Assembly (NCBI RefSeq): GCF_022539505.1
Contig: NC_061513.1
Location: 348,855,696 to 348,919,695 of the forward strand
DNA from: Lolium rigidum
Taxonomy: Eukaryota > Streptophyta > Magnoliopsida > Poales > Poaceae
Direction of reading: 5' to 3'
DNA length: 64,000 bases
Both the position numbers and the translations under genes were made by a program. This document shows positions 53,074-64,000 of this stretch, piece after piece. Numbering within the stretch: the first letter of the stretch is position 1; every line of letters starts with the position of its first letter. The notes under the pieces are model-generated. The model saw only the letters and a list, made by a program, of their open reading frames with translations, was not told the origin of the DNA and searched no databases.

Positions 53074-54838
53074 TGTTGGAGATATGCCCAAGAGGCAATA
53101 ATAAAAGTGGTTATTATATATCTTTATGTTTATGATAAATGTTTATATACCATGCTATAATTGTATTAACCGAAACATTGATACATGTGTGATATGTAAA
53201 CAACAAAGAGTCCCTAGTATGCCTCTTAACTAGCTTGTTGATTAATGGATGATTAGTTTCATAATCATGAACATTGGATGTTATTAATAACAAGGTTATA
53301 TCATTGTATGAATGATGTAATGGATACACCCATATTAAGCGTAGCATAAGATCTCGTCATTAAGTTATTTGCTATAAGCTTTCGATACATAGTTACCTAG
53401 TCCTTATGACCATGAGATCATGTAAATCACTTATACCGGAAAGGTACTTTGATTACACCAAACGCCACTGCGTAAATGGGTGGTTATAAAGGTGGGATTA
53501 AGTATCCGGAAAGTATGAGTTGAGGCATATGGATCAACAAAGGGATTTGTCCATCCCGATGACGGATAGATATACTCGGGCCCTCTCGGTGGAATGTCGT
53601 CTAATGTCTTGCAAGCATATGAATAAGTTCATAAGAGACCACATACCACGGTACGAGTAAAGAGTACTTGTCAGGAGACGAGGTTGAACAAGGTATAGAG
53701 TGATACCGAAGATCAAACCTCGGACAAGTAAAATATCGCGAGACAAAGGGAATTGGTATTGTATGTGAATGGTTCATTCGATCACTAAAGTCATCGTTGA
53801 ATATGTGGGAGCCATTATGGATCTCCAGATCCCGCTATTGGTTATTGGTCGGAGTGAGTACTCAACCATGTCCGCATAGTTCACGAACCGTAGGGTGACA
53901 CACTTAAAGTTGGATGTTGAAATGGTAGTATTTGAATATGGAATGGAGTTCGAATATTTGTTCGGAGTCCCGGATGAGATCCCGGACATCACGAGGAGTT
54001 CCGGAATGGTCCGGAGAATAAGATTCATATATAGGATGTCATTTTATGTGAATTAAAATGTCGCGGAAGGTTCTATGGAAGGTTCTAGAAGGTTCTAGAA
54101 AAGTCCGGAAGAAACCACCAAGGAAGGTGGAGTCCACATGGGACTCCACCTCCATGGCCGGCCAACCCTAGTGGGGGAGGAGTCCCAAGTGGACTCCCCC
54201 TTAGGGGGCCGGCCACCCCCCCATATGGGAGGTGGAACTCCCACCTTTGGTGGGAGTCCTAGCTTGGCTAGGTTTCCCCTCTTTTTTGGAAGGATTTGGT
54301 TCGGGTCTTATTCGGAGACTTGGAGACCAACTCTTGGGGATCCACCTATATAATGAGGGGCCAAGGGAGGGGGCCGGCCACCCCAAGACCACAGGCCGGC
54401 CACCCCCTCCCAAACCCTAGCCGCCCCCCTCTCCTCCATAGCTCCCGCGTGCTTTAGCGAAGCTCCGCCGGAGTTCTCCACCGCCACCGACACCACGCCG
54501 TCGTGCTCGTCGGATTCAAGAGGAGCTACTACTTCCGCTGCCCGCCGGAACGGGAGGTGGACGTCGTCTTCATCAACAACCGAACGTGTGACCGAGCACG
54601 GAGGTGCTGCCCGTTCGTAGCGCCGTAACCGATCGTGATCAAGATCTTCTACGCGCTTTTGCAAGCGACAAGTGAACGTCTACCGCAGCAACAAGAGCCT
54701 CATCTTGTAGGCTTTGGAATCTCTTCAAGGGTGAGACTCGATACCTCCTGGTTGCTACCGTCTTCTAGATTGCATCTTGGCTTGGATTGCGTGTTCGTGG
54801 TAGGAAATTTTTTGTTTTCTATGCAACGTTATCCTACA
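53074..54838 (+). mobile_element. 3' LTR of the Angela/BARE-like element
   Basis: 1765 bp, TGTTGGAGAT...ATCCTACA, with TATATAAT at 54347-54354 and a GC-rich R/U5. Frames at 54138-54664 are LTR shadows. It aligns with the LTR at 16807-18566 along its length. Confidence 0.92.
54347..54354 (+). promoter_or_regulatory. TATA box in the Angela/BARE-like 3' LTR
   Basis: TATATAAT in 'ccacctatataatgagg', at the same LTR position as TATATAAA at 18116. Confidence 0.6.
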
Positions 54839-55031
54839 GTGCAGGTTCCACGTTGTCGCCGGAATCCCTGGTGTTGCGCCGCACTACATCTCGCCGCCAT
54901 CAACCTTCAACGTGCTTCTTGGCTCCTCCTGGTTCGATAAACCTTGGTTTCTTTCTGAGGGAAAACTTGCCGCTGTACGCATCACACCTTCCTCTTGGGG
55001 TTCCCAACGGACGCGTGCTGTACGCGTATCA
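54839..55031 (+). mobile_element. 3' end of a gypsy LTR (fragment)
   Basis: 193 bases from 'gtgcaggttccacgttg' to the LTR end 'gtgctgtacgcgtatca'. The Angela-like element lies immediately 5', so this LTR was its insertion target. It shares its terminal sequence with the fragment at 29645-30269. Confidence 0.82.
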
Positions 55032-55631
55032 GCTTGCAACTTATAGGATATCTTATACATAACACATATGATTTATTACTACCGTTGACAAAATTGCTTC
55101 TATGTTTTCAAAATGAAAAGCTCTAGCACAAATATAGTAATCAATGCTTCCCTCTGCGAAGGGCCATTCTTCTACTTTATTGTTGAGTCAGTTTACCTAT
55201 TCTTTCTATCTTAGAATCAAACACTTGTATCAACTGTGTGCATTGATTCTTACATGTTTACCTATTGCACTTATTATATTACTTTGTGTTGACAATTATC
55301 CATGAGATAAATATGTTGAAGTTGAAAGCAACCGCTGAAACTTATATCTTCCTTTGTGTTGCTTCAATGCTTTTACTTTGAATCTATTGCTTTATGAGTA
55401 ACTCTTATGCAAGTCTTATTGATGCTTGTCTTGAAAGTATTATTCATGAAAAGTCTTTGCTATATGATTCATTTGTTTACTCATTATCTTCATCATTGCT
55501 TCGAATCGCTCCATTCGTCTCATATGCTTTACAATAGTATGATCAAGATTATGATAGCATGTCACTTCAGAAATTATCTTTGTTATCGTTTACCTACTCG
55601 AGGGCGAGTAGGAACTAAGCTTGGGGATGCT
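55032..55631 (+). mobile_element. 3' internal tail of an Athila-lineage gypsy element, with polypurine tract
   Basis: It matches element 1 at about 13336-13530 joined to 14802-15212 (without the solo LTR) and ends 'aagcttggggatgct' next to the 3' LTR. No coding sequence was found. It could be the far end of element 3, but its LTR is of the other subfamily. Confidence 0.82.
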
Positions 55632-57228
55632 TGATACGTCTCAAACGTATCTATAATTTCTTATGTTCCATGCTACTTTTATGATGATACTCACATGTTT
55701 TATACACATTATATGTCATTATTATGCATTTTCCGGCACTAACCTATTGACGAGATGCCGAAGAGCCAGTTGCTGTTTTCTGCTGTTTTTGGTTTCAGAA
55801 ATCCTAGTAAGGAAATATTCTCGGAATTGGACGAAATCAACGCCCAGGGGCCTATTTTTACACGAAGCTTCCAGAAGACCGAAGGAGTCACGAAGTGGGG
55901 CCACGGGGCGCCGCCACACTAGGGCGGCGCGGCCTAGAGGGGGCCCGCGCGGCCCTAGCGTGTGGGGCCCCCGTGACGCCTCCTAACCTGCCCTTCCGCC
56001 TACTTAAAGCCTTCGACGCGAAACCCCCAGTACCGAGAGCCACGATACGAAAAACTTTCCAGAGACGCCGCCGCCAATCCCATCTCGGGGGATTCAGGAG
56101 ATCGCCTCCGGCACCCTGCCGGAGAGGGGAATCATCTCCCGGAGGTCTCTTCATCGCCATGATCGCCTCCGGATCGATGTGTGAGTAGTCCACCCCTGGA
56201 CTATGGGTCCATAGCAGTAGCTAGATGGTTGTGTTCTCCTCATTGTGCTATCATGTTAGGTCTTGTGAGCTGCCTATCATGATCAAGATCATCTATTTGT
56301 AATCCTACATGTTGTGTTTGTTGGGATCCGATGAATATTGAATACTATGTCAAGTTGATTATCAATCTATCATATATGTTATTTATGTTCTTGCATGCTC
56401 TCCGTTGCTAGTAGAGGCTCTGGCCAAGTTGATACTTGTGACTCCAAGAGGGAGTATTTATGCTCGATAGTGGGTTCATGCCTCCATTGAATCTGGGGGA
56501 GTGACAGCAACCTCTAAGGTTGTGGATGTGTTGTTGCCACTAGGGATAAAAAACATCGATGCTTTGTCTAAGGATATTTGTGTTGATTACATTACGCACC
56601 ATACTTAATGCAATTGTCTGTTGTTTGCAACTTAATACTGGAGGGGGTTCGGATGATAACCTGAAGGTGGACTTTTAGGCATAGATGCATGCTGGATAGC
56701 GGTCTATGTACTTTGTCGTAATGCCCTGATTAAATCTCATAGTACTCATCATGATATATGTATGTGCATTGTTATGCCTTCTTTATTTGTCAATTGCCCA
56801 ACTGTAATTTGTTCACCCAACATCTGTTTATCTTACGGGAGAGACACCACTAGTGAACTGTGGACCCCGGTCCAATTCTTTACATCTGAAATACAATCTA
56901 TTGCAATTGTTCTTTACTGTTCTTCGCAAACAATCATCATCTTCCACACAATACGTTTAATCCTTTGTTTACAGCAAGCCGGTGAGATTGACAACCTCAC
57001 TGTTACGTTGGGGCAAAGTACTTTGATTGTGTTGTGCAGGTTCCACGTTGGCGCCGGAATCCCTGGTGTTGTGCCGCACTACACTCCGCCGCCATCAACC
57101 TTCAACGTGCTTCTTGGCTCCTACTGGTTCGATAAACCTTGGTTTCTTTCTGAGGGAAAACTTGCTACTGTACGCATCACACCTTCCTCTTGGGGTTCCC
57201 AACGGACGTGTGTCAACTGCACGCATCA
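55632..57228 (+). mobile_element. 3' LTR of an Athila-lineage gypsy element (CTCAAACG subfamily)
   Basis: 1597 bp from TGATACGTCTCAAACG to 'caactgcacgcatca', the same subfamily start as 15213. The end differs from element 1 (ACCGTCACA). It lies against a Harbinger-like element missing its left terminus. Confidence 0.88.
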
Positions 57229-58183
57229 CTCCCCTAATAGCTATGGGCGTGCCGGCGGCCTTTTTGCTTCTAGCCACACGTCTCAAACTTCTTTTTAGGC
57301 CGACATAAGACGTTTTTGCTGCCGGCGGTCCCAGCCCTTTCCCAACCCACATGAGGGCGAGTGGGGGTGCCGGTAGAAGAGGCATGCTTGGCGGACCATG
57401 TTTGGCAGCGACACATTTCGTCATCATCGCTTTGTCGCCCACGTCACATGCTTTTCCATCAGCGGCGATAGGCGAGCAGGCTCCCATCGCTTCAATGGCA
57501 GCCGGCGGGGTAAATGTCGTTCCACCCATCCCGACGCGGTTTCCCCAGCCTATTTGTACCCCGTTCACTATCGTTGTTCTTATCCCTCCGCCGGTTTAGA
57601 AAGCCCTAGATCTCGTTGCCTGAGTACCGGGAGTGGCAGCTCCGTACGTTTCACCGCCGCCGATGACGCAAAGGGCTTCCCAGGCCAGCGGGTGGCGATG
57701 CTCGTGTCCTTCAACGACGTGTTGCCAGCCACGAGCGACTTCACAGAGGCGTGGTTGAGGTCCGAGGTGAAGAAGGAGGCGTCCGCCGCCTCGGCACCAT
57801 CGTCGAGTTGGAGGAGGACCCCGGCCAAGGCTGCAGCTCCGCTGCGCCGCCGCCGAAGGTGGAGCCCAAGGACGAGAGCTCCGATGAAGACGGCGACTAC
57901 AACGTCTTCTAGAACCACCTGGGGCTTAACTACTTTTTTTCCTGTTTTAATTTCATGTTACTATGTATGAACTGATGAACTGGCCATGATTGTCGATCGA
58001 GTCGGCGTGAAGTTCGTGCCATATATATGTGTTCACGCTGTTTTTAAATTTGGGGGGATTTAGGGGCACAGCTGCCCCCCACCCCGCACTCATAAGAAAT
58101 CTTAAGCCGGCGCCCTCCATACGCCGGCAACTCGCCTTTGCCGGATGCCGTATGGTGTGGGTGGGGGTCAGGAGATGCTCTTA
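57229..58183 (+). mobile_element. PIF/Harbinger-like non-autonomous element with degraded ORF
   Basis: The right end is GGAGATGCTC followed by TTA (58171-58183), the terminus and 3-bp target typical of grass Harbinger elements. The left terminus is lost at the gypsy LTR. An internal GC-rich frame ends with an acidic tail, VEPKDESSDEDGDYNVF, and a stop at 57910-57912, a C-terminus recurrent in wheat Harbinger derivatives. The rest of the frame is shifted. No DDE transposase was found. Confidence 0.65.
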
Positions 58184-59205
58184 CGTGCCATTTTATTTGG
58201 CGTGCCCAGTCACAAGATTTGTGTTCATTTTAGTTTGCTGCCATTTAGAATGTCGTGTCTTGTCTCTAGTTGAACTGTCATCAAATGTGATGTTTATCAG
58301 CTGAGTCGTGTGATGAAACCATGCGAAATGATGGTTCTCTCTCAGATCAAGGTAGTAATATGTTTGGTCATTGATTCGGTGTAAACAGCTTATGCCGGTC
58401 ATTTTTTCCCTTACCCAGATTTGTGTAGAATGTAGTTGCACATTTGCAATGTCCTTTGTTTGCATCAACTATTATTTGGAGTGCAGATCCATCACTTCAG
58501 TCGAAACAAAAGTAGTATCTTAAATGGTCCTGATATTCTGCTGAATTATTTAAGCCTGGTGTTGCCAGTCTGCTGACTATTTTGTTTTGGAAGTTCAAGG
58601 AAGTTGTTGAGAGCTGCTAGCACCTGAGCTGACACATAGGACGGCACCTGCAAACAGGGGTATTATGAGATTGTCATGGTCTCGTATATGGAATGGAACA
58701 TCACAAGCATTCGGTATGCATTCTTCGATAGGCTACAGTGTTTTCTGATCATCTTACGTTTAAAATTGCACTGACCGTCCCTATCTGCAAGTGAAATCAA
58801 GAGTTGCAAAGGCAAAGGAAACAAAAAACTAAAAATGCTTTATGTTGCCTAGCTAATTGACGTTGTCGTGCAAAATGATTCCACACTGAAAGTTCCAACA
58901 CATTCTTTAGTTGTTGAGTTTTTCTAGTCCTAGTTTCCTCAGGTTGCAGGATTAAGCAGCTCCATTGTAAAGGGTGTGGAGCCGAACTGCATCATGCATG
59001 CTCAACTAGGATTACAAAAATTCGAGGCCTCTAAAAACAACAACAGTGCATATAAGTACCAGAACATTGATCAGATAAGCAAGAACAACACCAATTTCAG
59101 TCTGAATGAGCGAATTACAACCGTACAAGACGACTTAATATAGCAGTGGTCAGTATCCTCCAGTACAGTACACTTTGCTAGTAAGAATTATATCGAAGAC
59201 CAGAT
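58184..59205. other. Intergenic DNA between Harbinger element and NAC gene
   Basis: About 1 kb of mixed-composition DNA that presumably includes the 3' UTR of the NAC gene on the minus strand. No polyadenylation hexamer, transposon or ORF stood out. Confidence 0.45.
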
Positions 59206-60375
59206 CTAATTGACAGCTGCAAACGAGAAGAACTGGTTGTATCCCTGAAGCGATGGAGCGTGAAGATCTGCCGCCGTGGCATTGTAGTTGCACCTCTTGT
59301 AGAGCGCTGCTTCTTCATCGTCATGCTCAGCCACAAGGCTTCGCAGCTCCTCTGAAAGTTCCCAGTCAGCTGATGGTGCAGGCTGGTCGATGTAGATCTG
59401 TTCGATGTTGTTCTCAGCCTCGATTGGGAGAGTTTGCTGCTCCTCCTGCACCTCTAATCCCCAGTCATCATCCCAAGGTCTTAGCAGCACCGTCTCAAGG
59501 GATTCCCAGTCGAAGTCGTCAGGTTCCACGGTGAGAGTTTGGTCCCCGAGAAGCTCTTCCATTGTGCAAGACATCCGGCCCATGGCGGCATCAGCTTCAG
59601 GCGCGTGGGGCAAGGAAACGGGTGCGGCGGACGTGAAGCACACCGGGGAATGCTCGTACTCCACCTCCTCAGGTGCTTGGACTGGGACGGGAGCGCCGAC
59701 GGACGTCCACATCGTGGTCGCGGCAGGCGTGACCCACACCGGGCAATCCGCGACGGGGGCTGCCTTCCGCATCTTCTTGGAGCATGGCAGATCAGCGGCG
59801 GCGGCAACAGGCGCTGGCCTCTTCTGTGATTGTTGCGCGGATACAGGCTCTTGTCGAAGCTTGTAGGCGTCGGATTCTTGGCGGGCGGTGGCGCACGCGT
59901 TGGGAGCGAGATGAATCTTGCAGAGCACCTTCTCCCCGTCGGCGACGACGGCTTCCGGGCGCAGGCAGCGGAACTCCTCCATGACCCAGCCGGTGCTGGC
60001 CTTGCCTTTCTTGAACGACAGGTGCTTGACCTCGCCGATCTTGACGCCCTTTTGGCAGACGCTCTCCGTCCTCTGGACGGCCCAGGTGCCGGCGCCGGCG
60101 ACGCGCGTGGCCCGGGCGTCGTTCCCGCTCTTGCGCTTGCAGGTCGTGAAGAAGAAGCGGTCGCCGGTGCGAACGGCCGAAGGCAAGGGCGCGTACTCGG
60201 CAGCGAGGTCCCTCGGCTCGCAGGCGTAGACGTCGGCGTGGCGGATGAGCGCGTCGGCACCGTGCGGCAGCGGCGAGCCGGCGAGGAGGCGCGGCAGGAA
60301 GTAGGTCACGGCGTCCTCCTTGGACGGCTTGAACTGGTGGTGCTTGTAGAAGTCGTCCAGCCCGTCCGTCGCCAT
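59206..60375 (-). CDS. Divergent NAC-domain transcription factor, single exon
   Basis: An intact 389-codon frame starting MATDGLDDFYKHHQFKPSKE. A NAC domain covers about residues 12-155. Subdomain A is reduced to FKPSKEDAVTYFLPRLLAG, followed by HADVYACEPRDLAAEYAPL (subdomain B-like), DRFFFTTCKRKSGN and VAGAGTWAVQRTE (C-like), and KVLCKIHL near the domain end. The canonical WKATGxD of NAC DNA-binding domains is replaced by TWAVQRTE, so DNA contact may differ. A Lys/Arg patch (SKKMRK, near residue 205) may be a nuclear signal. The C-terminus is acidic and Trp-rich (EPDDFDWESLETVLLRPWDDDWGL), typical of an activation domain. NAC genes usually have introns and this one has none. Grass-specific divergent NAC groups are known. 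Confidence 0.85.
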   Translation of the reverse strand: MATDGLDDFYKHHQFKPSKEDAVTYFLPRLLAGSPLPHGADALIRHADVYACEPRDLAAEYAPLPSAVRTGDRFFFTTCKRKSGNDARATRVAGAGTWAVQRTESVCQKGVKIGEVKHLSFKKGKASTGWVMEEFRCLRPEAVVADGEKVLCKIHLAPNACATARQESDAYKLRQEPVSAQQSQKRPAPVAAAADLPCSKKMRKAAPVADCPVWVTPAATTMWTSVGAPVPVQAPEEVEYEHSPVCFTSAAPVSLPHAPEADAAMGRMSCTMEELLGDQTLTVEPDDFDWESLETVLLRPWDDDWGLEVQEEQQTLPIEAENNIEQIYIDQPAPSADWELSEELRSLVAEHDDEEAALYKRCNYNATAADLHAPSLQGYNQFFSFAAVN

Positions 60376-60980
60376 GGATCGGCCGCGGAGCTGCTCTGAG
60401 CGCGTATAGGTTGATTGGTCGAACTGATTTGGACGGCGGGAGGGAGGGAGAAACCTAGGTTGGATCTTGGATGGCGGGAGAGGGAGTGTGGTGCGGGAGG
60501 GAGACTAGAGAGTGGGATTCAGATACTTGTAGACGAAAGGAAAGGGCGTCACGCGTACAGGAAAATATTGACAATGTTGGTTTGTGTTTGGAAATTGGAA
60601 TCGGTTTCCAATTCAATTCGGCGGGTTTCCATGTTCTATGTCCGATACAGAAAATATATGCGTTTCGTATCGAGACTTTCCATATTTTGAATCCGGGCGT
60701 TGCTTCTCTTCGATCTAGTGGCTGACTTGCCAGCAACGTTTCCTTCAATCCAATTTGCTTTGCAGGCGCGTGGACATGCACCAGAGACCTATTTTACATC
60801 GTGTTAATTGCAGTTTGCACCATAAACTTGACACTTCAAAAACATTGACGGCAGTATTTATTTCAACATATTTGCAAATTGGTACTGCATATTTGAAATT
60901 TGCATCCGCGCAATGTGTAGATAGCATCTGATAGTTCATCATCACCTAGGAAACTGAAAATGGAACTAAAATTAAAATGA
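60376..60980 (-). promoter_or_regulatory. Upstream region of the NAC gene
   Basis: Presumed promoter and 5' UTR, read on the minus strand. The first 150 bases upstream are GA/CT-rich ('gggagagggagtgtggtgcg'), as in many plant leaders. A TATATTTT-like site lies on the minus strand near 60652-60659, about 280 bases from the ATG. No specific operator was identified. Overlapping short frames are not genes. Confidence 0.35.
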
Positions 60981-63900
60981 CGCGGAATCTAAGCGGTCGT
61001 GGCAGCAATGGGCATTCACCGGTGACGCAGAAGAATGCGATGGCGGGTGCATCACCTGTGACGCCAACACTTATTCACTGCAACGTCCCTGTCGCCGCCA
61101 AAAGCTCCAACGCACCTCGAACCGGGTTTCCAAGAACAAGCCACGGTCCAGTTGGTCGTCGTTCAAGTCACATGCGAAGTCACCGGGCAAGTCTATATGC
61201 CCTTCCACTCCAGCTGGCATACAGACCATTGTACACGTGTGATGCGGGAGTTCCGAGAAACCCGAGAAATCTGGATGCGCAGAAGGTGTATATTTTTCCC
61301 CTTTTCTACAGGTGGTGGCGACGGCGGTGTATGTTGGTGCTCACGGTGGTGGCGTGTGTCGGGGCTGGTAGCGGAGGCAACAGTGGTTGTCGGGGCTAGC
61401 GGCGGTGGTGCGTGATATCGCTGTCATAGTCAGCGACTGTGTGTGGTGGGGCTGTCGGCAGCGGCGACTGGCAACACGGGGATGAGCGTGTCCGCATATA
61501 GTGGTGTTCCCGAGATGTTCGGACTTATGTCCCGGTCCGTGATTGTGTTCTTTTGGGTGGGACGGATTTTAGATCATAACTAGAGGATACCCCGCGTGGT
61601 GCTACGGAATTTTTTCATGGATTTTTTTTTAAATGTGCGTGCATCAAAGAAGATGAGGTGAACTGTTGCGGGAACAATGCATGCTAAATGACTAATTGAG
61701 GGATTTTCAATATATATGTAACGGAAAAAAGACGTCGGAGCAAAAAATAAATAAATGGAGATCGGCACCATCATTCTTATGTGCAAGATTACACAATATA
61801 ACCGAGAAATCAATGTACACAACTGATACATTCATTTATATTAAGGAAATTGGATGGTTATTATCTAAGCTAACTTCCTTGATCAAATATCACATTACAA
61901 ATGTGAGATGAGGAGGAAGACGAGAACATAAAACAACGGATAAATTGTGTAAGCTGTTGTACTTCCTTTCAATTAACTTTTGTACTGAGCTTCAAAACAA
62001 CTTCCCTATTTTATTTACTACGAATAGCTTACAGATGGTAAGACCTACCATATATATGTTAGTTTCTCCAACTTTCAACAAATATGAATCATCCAAAATA
62101 TACGAATTTAGTTATGGAGCAAAGTATTACAAACTATTGAGTCTGTCATGAACACAATAAGAAACTACAAATATACATATCTCAGCTGGAGAACCTGTAG
62201 ATGAAGCAGAATAGCATGCTTTGATAATAATATTTTAAAGAAGTGTTTAACATTAGATGACATGAATTATGATTATAGAAATATGAGTACTTTTACCTAT
62301 GTGGAAAATTTCCCCAAAGGGGTGAAATGTACCTTTTGCCCAATTTCTTTTCATGCCTTGGATCACCTCATACATAATTAGAATGTTGTCCCAGGTGAAT
62401 ATATAAGATGAATTGGTAGTTTGGAAAAATACACCAGGTTGCACTTACATGGTTGATTTGATATACTGTATGGAACCGAGTATAATATATAGAATGTCAA
62501 TTCTGCATCCGGGATAAATTTTGGAATATGAGCACCAACATATTTCTATGTCCACATCATGCATCATCTTAATATATTACCTCTTTACCATTTGCATAAT
62601 TCCAAAAAGAAGATGCTTAGCCACCTTAAACACATCATCACTATATATAGAACTTTTACTTGATGTAATAGTTTGTGAATGTGATTATGCGATCATGAAA
62701 AAGAACATAATGGCTGCATGCTTCTCAAAGACAATTAAAAATTGGAAAACTTCATTCTAATCAACCTATAAACTATTATACATAAAGGTTTTTTAAAAAA
62801 TAACACAGTGAGCTTGGAATTACCTGGTCGGGTGACTCCGGAGTCCGTAATATCAAAATCCTAATTCAGACATATGTCCCATTCAGCACATACAGTTGGT
62901 ACCATCAGGGGATGACTGTGGACGACCGGGGATGCAACATCATGTCCAACATGTTGGCTTTCTGTAGGCAAAACCCAATAGATTAAAAATCGAGTTCATG
63001 CCACTGGGAGATGTCATAGAGAATATGGAGAAGAGGAAGTACTGTTTCGAGTCTGAGATTTCGAACTAAGGAGCTGCGTTGGGGAAGATGGAAAGGGAGC
63101 AGCTCCATTGCTCAAGCGCAACCGATCCACTCCATGGAGTCTTCTCTAGATACTCTAAAGGGGAAATGGATACAATGGAGTCTTCTTTAGAGACTCTAGA
63201 GGGTTACAACAATGGAAGCACAAGTTACAACTTGCCACCACAAACAGCCGATCTTAACATGAGCAAAGAAGATGTAGATAAATGGAGAAATCGTGATTAT
63301 CCTCTTCGATTTTCATATGACTGTTATGAAATGGCTAACCCAAATTGCGCGAAACTTGGCATATAATTTCTGACACTTGGCTAAACCAGATTTCAGCTTT
63401 TAGGGCACCGTGTCTTTTGTCTTGTTTTTCGCCTCTTTGGTTAAACCCTCTGAAGATCTTGTAAATACTTTGCTTCCTTCTAATCGAACGGTAGAGTGTT
63501 TGCCTTTTAGCTCAAAGAAATATTCAAAATTTTGCCACACAATCGGAATGTGGTGCTTTAAGGTACAACATATTCTTGGTATTTCCTTGATGGAAATATA
63601 AAAAAGCATGATCTGTTGGATCGACGTGTGATGTACAACCCGCAAACATGCGTCGCACACGGCTCTAGTCACTTAATGTGGTCGGGATATTAAACAGCAG
63701 ATCTTACTCTCAAGAAAATACCTGTTTCCTTCACTTCATGAACCCAATAAAGTTTCAGAGTCTATTCTTTCACATTTTTACATGCAAATTTTTCATTCAT
63801 CTTCCGTGTGGATGAAAAAAAGGAAATCGAAACCAAGCTTTTACATTCATTCTTTACTTCCGTGGTGGATTAAGTTAGGTGTGAATGATGATTCCAAGAG

Positions 63901-64000
63901 GACTTCACACAACTCCTAATTATATTAAATCATATTTAAACCTCTGATTACTGCGAGCTTCCGACACGCTTTAGTACCGCTGATCTTGTCTTCGGAGCTG
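60981..64000. other. Low-copy intergenic DNA, no recognised gene
   Basis: A GC-rich GGT/GGC-repeat stretch (61300-61470) gives way to AT-rich DNA. The longest frames are 140 codons at 60977-61399, Arg/Gly-biased and not protein-like, and 95 codons at 63079-63366 (MGKMEREQLHCSSATDPLH), which has no recognisable domain. Neither is supported as a gene. No tRNA, MITE pair or transposon protein was seen. Confidence 0.45.
63079..63366 (+). CDS. Hypothetical small ORF of unknown function
   Basis: A 95-codon frame with balanced composition and an acidic middle (EMDTMESSLETLEGYNNGS). I do not recognise it. It lies alone in noncoding DNA with no clear splice or promoter signals. Two copies of 'atggagtcttctctagat / atggagtcttctttagag' lie inside it, about 50 bases apart, hinting at local duplication. 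It is equally likely to be chance. Confidence 0.2.
   Translation: MGKMEREQLHCSSATDPLHGVFSRYSKGEMDTMESSLETLEGYNNGSTSYNLPPQTADLNMSKEDVDKWRNRDYPLRFSYDCYEMANPNCAKLGI

Larger units (their letters stand above)
48483..54838 (+). mobile_element. Angela/BARE-like Copia element, 5' truncated
   Basis: An internal leader (48483-49056), a gag-pol gene and a full 3' LTR (53074-54838) are present. There is no 5' LTR and no Copia-type primer site (TGGTATCAGAG). It joins an unrelated LTR end at 48482, and the 3' flank is a gypsy LTR with no matching target duplication. It carries the only reverse transcriptase, integrase and RNase H in the window. Confidence 0.9.

Noticed and set aside
41671..57228. Treating 41671-47464 plus 55032-57228 as one interrupted element
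   Set aside because: The LTRs belong to different subfamilies (CTCCGACGTATCGATAA versus CTCAAACGTATCTATAA; ends GCCATCA versus GCACGCATCA), and a gap of unknown size lies between.
57398..57970. A 190-codon Arg/Ser-rich frame
   Set aside because: The protein-like reading (acidic tail VEPKDESSDEDGDYNVF) is in another frame; this one is an alternative reading of a degraded Harbinger ORF.
59481..60399. Long frames of 259, 189 and 153 codons over the NAC gene
   Set aside because: GC-rich shadows of the NAC coding sequence in other frames; only the minus-strand 389-codon frame shows the domain.
60977..61399. A 140-codon Arg/Gly-rich frame as a possible gene
   Set aside because: Low-complexity GGT/GGC composition, no domain, no supporting signals.
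1..64000. tRNA, rRNA or telomere-like arrays
   Set aside because: No cloverleaf with A/B boxes, no rRNA signature and no TTTAGGG array was seen; the tRNA-complementary stretches are retrotransposon primer sites.

Overview
This window looks like a piece of a large, repeat-filled grass genome. The best fit is a core Pooideae species (the wheat, barley, rye, oat and ryegrass group), but no species is asserted. The evidence is three or more copies of an Athila-lineage gypsy element of the type abundant in Pooideae (LTRs starting TGATACGTCTC, tRNA-Asp primer site, gag-protease only), Angela/BARE-like Copia sequence, a Sirevirus-type LTR, a Mutator transposase with plant mudrA domains, a Harbinger derivative, and two plant nuclear genes. 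Roughly three quarters of the 64 kb is recognisable mobile DNA.

Layout. 1-16806: an Athila-lineage gypsy element (element 1, + strand; the start of its 5' LTR lies outside the window). A complete second copy (element 2, - strand, 2559-10728, target duplication AAGTC) is inserted in its gag-protease gene, and a Sirevirus-type solo LTR (13531-14796, target duplication CTTGT) in its 3' noncoding part. 16807-18566: an Angela/BARE-like LTR missing its first bases. 18567-19060: three poly(A)-ended segments resembling LINE tails. 19061-27994: the low-copy island, mostly unannotatable AT-rich DNA, with a tandem duplication, MITE-like remnants, and one complete host gene on the - strand (probable mitochondrial ribosomal protein mL40, intron in the 5' UTR).

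27995-58183: a second transposon pile. It holds a truncated Copia element with gag, a gypsy LTR fragment, a hairpin-rich gypsy element with gag and protease but no reverse transcriptase (30270-37881), an Athila ORF1 fragment, a Mutator element cut by an LTR, Athila-lineage element 3 (41671 onward), a 100-N assembly gap (47465-47564), an LTR fragment of another gypsy family, a 5'-truncated Angela/BARE element carrying the only reverse transcriptase and integrase in the window (48483-54838), a further gypsy 3' end, and a Harbinger derivative. 58184-64000: a low-copy region with one intact single-exon NAC-domain transcription factor gene (59206-60375, - strand) and otherwise nothing recognisable.

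How the parts relate. The gypsy elements here carry only gag and protease and must borrow polymerase from elsewhere, so sequence conserved outside their ORFs (primer sites, a structured block after the gag-pro stop, repeated polypurine-like motifs) is probably cis-acting. Many transposon reading frames are broken by one-base changes at CAG/CTG sites (often CAG to CGAG, CTG to CTCG), while both host genes are intact. That contrast suggests either systematic read errors at methylated CHG sites or a transposon-specific mutation process, and it should temper any reading of these frames as true pseudogenes.
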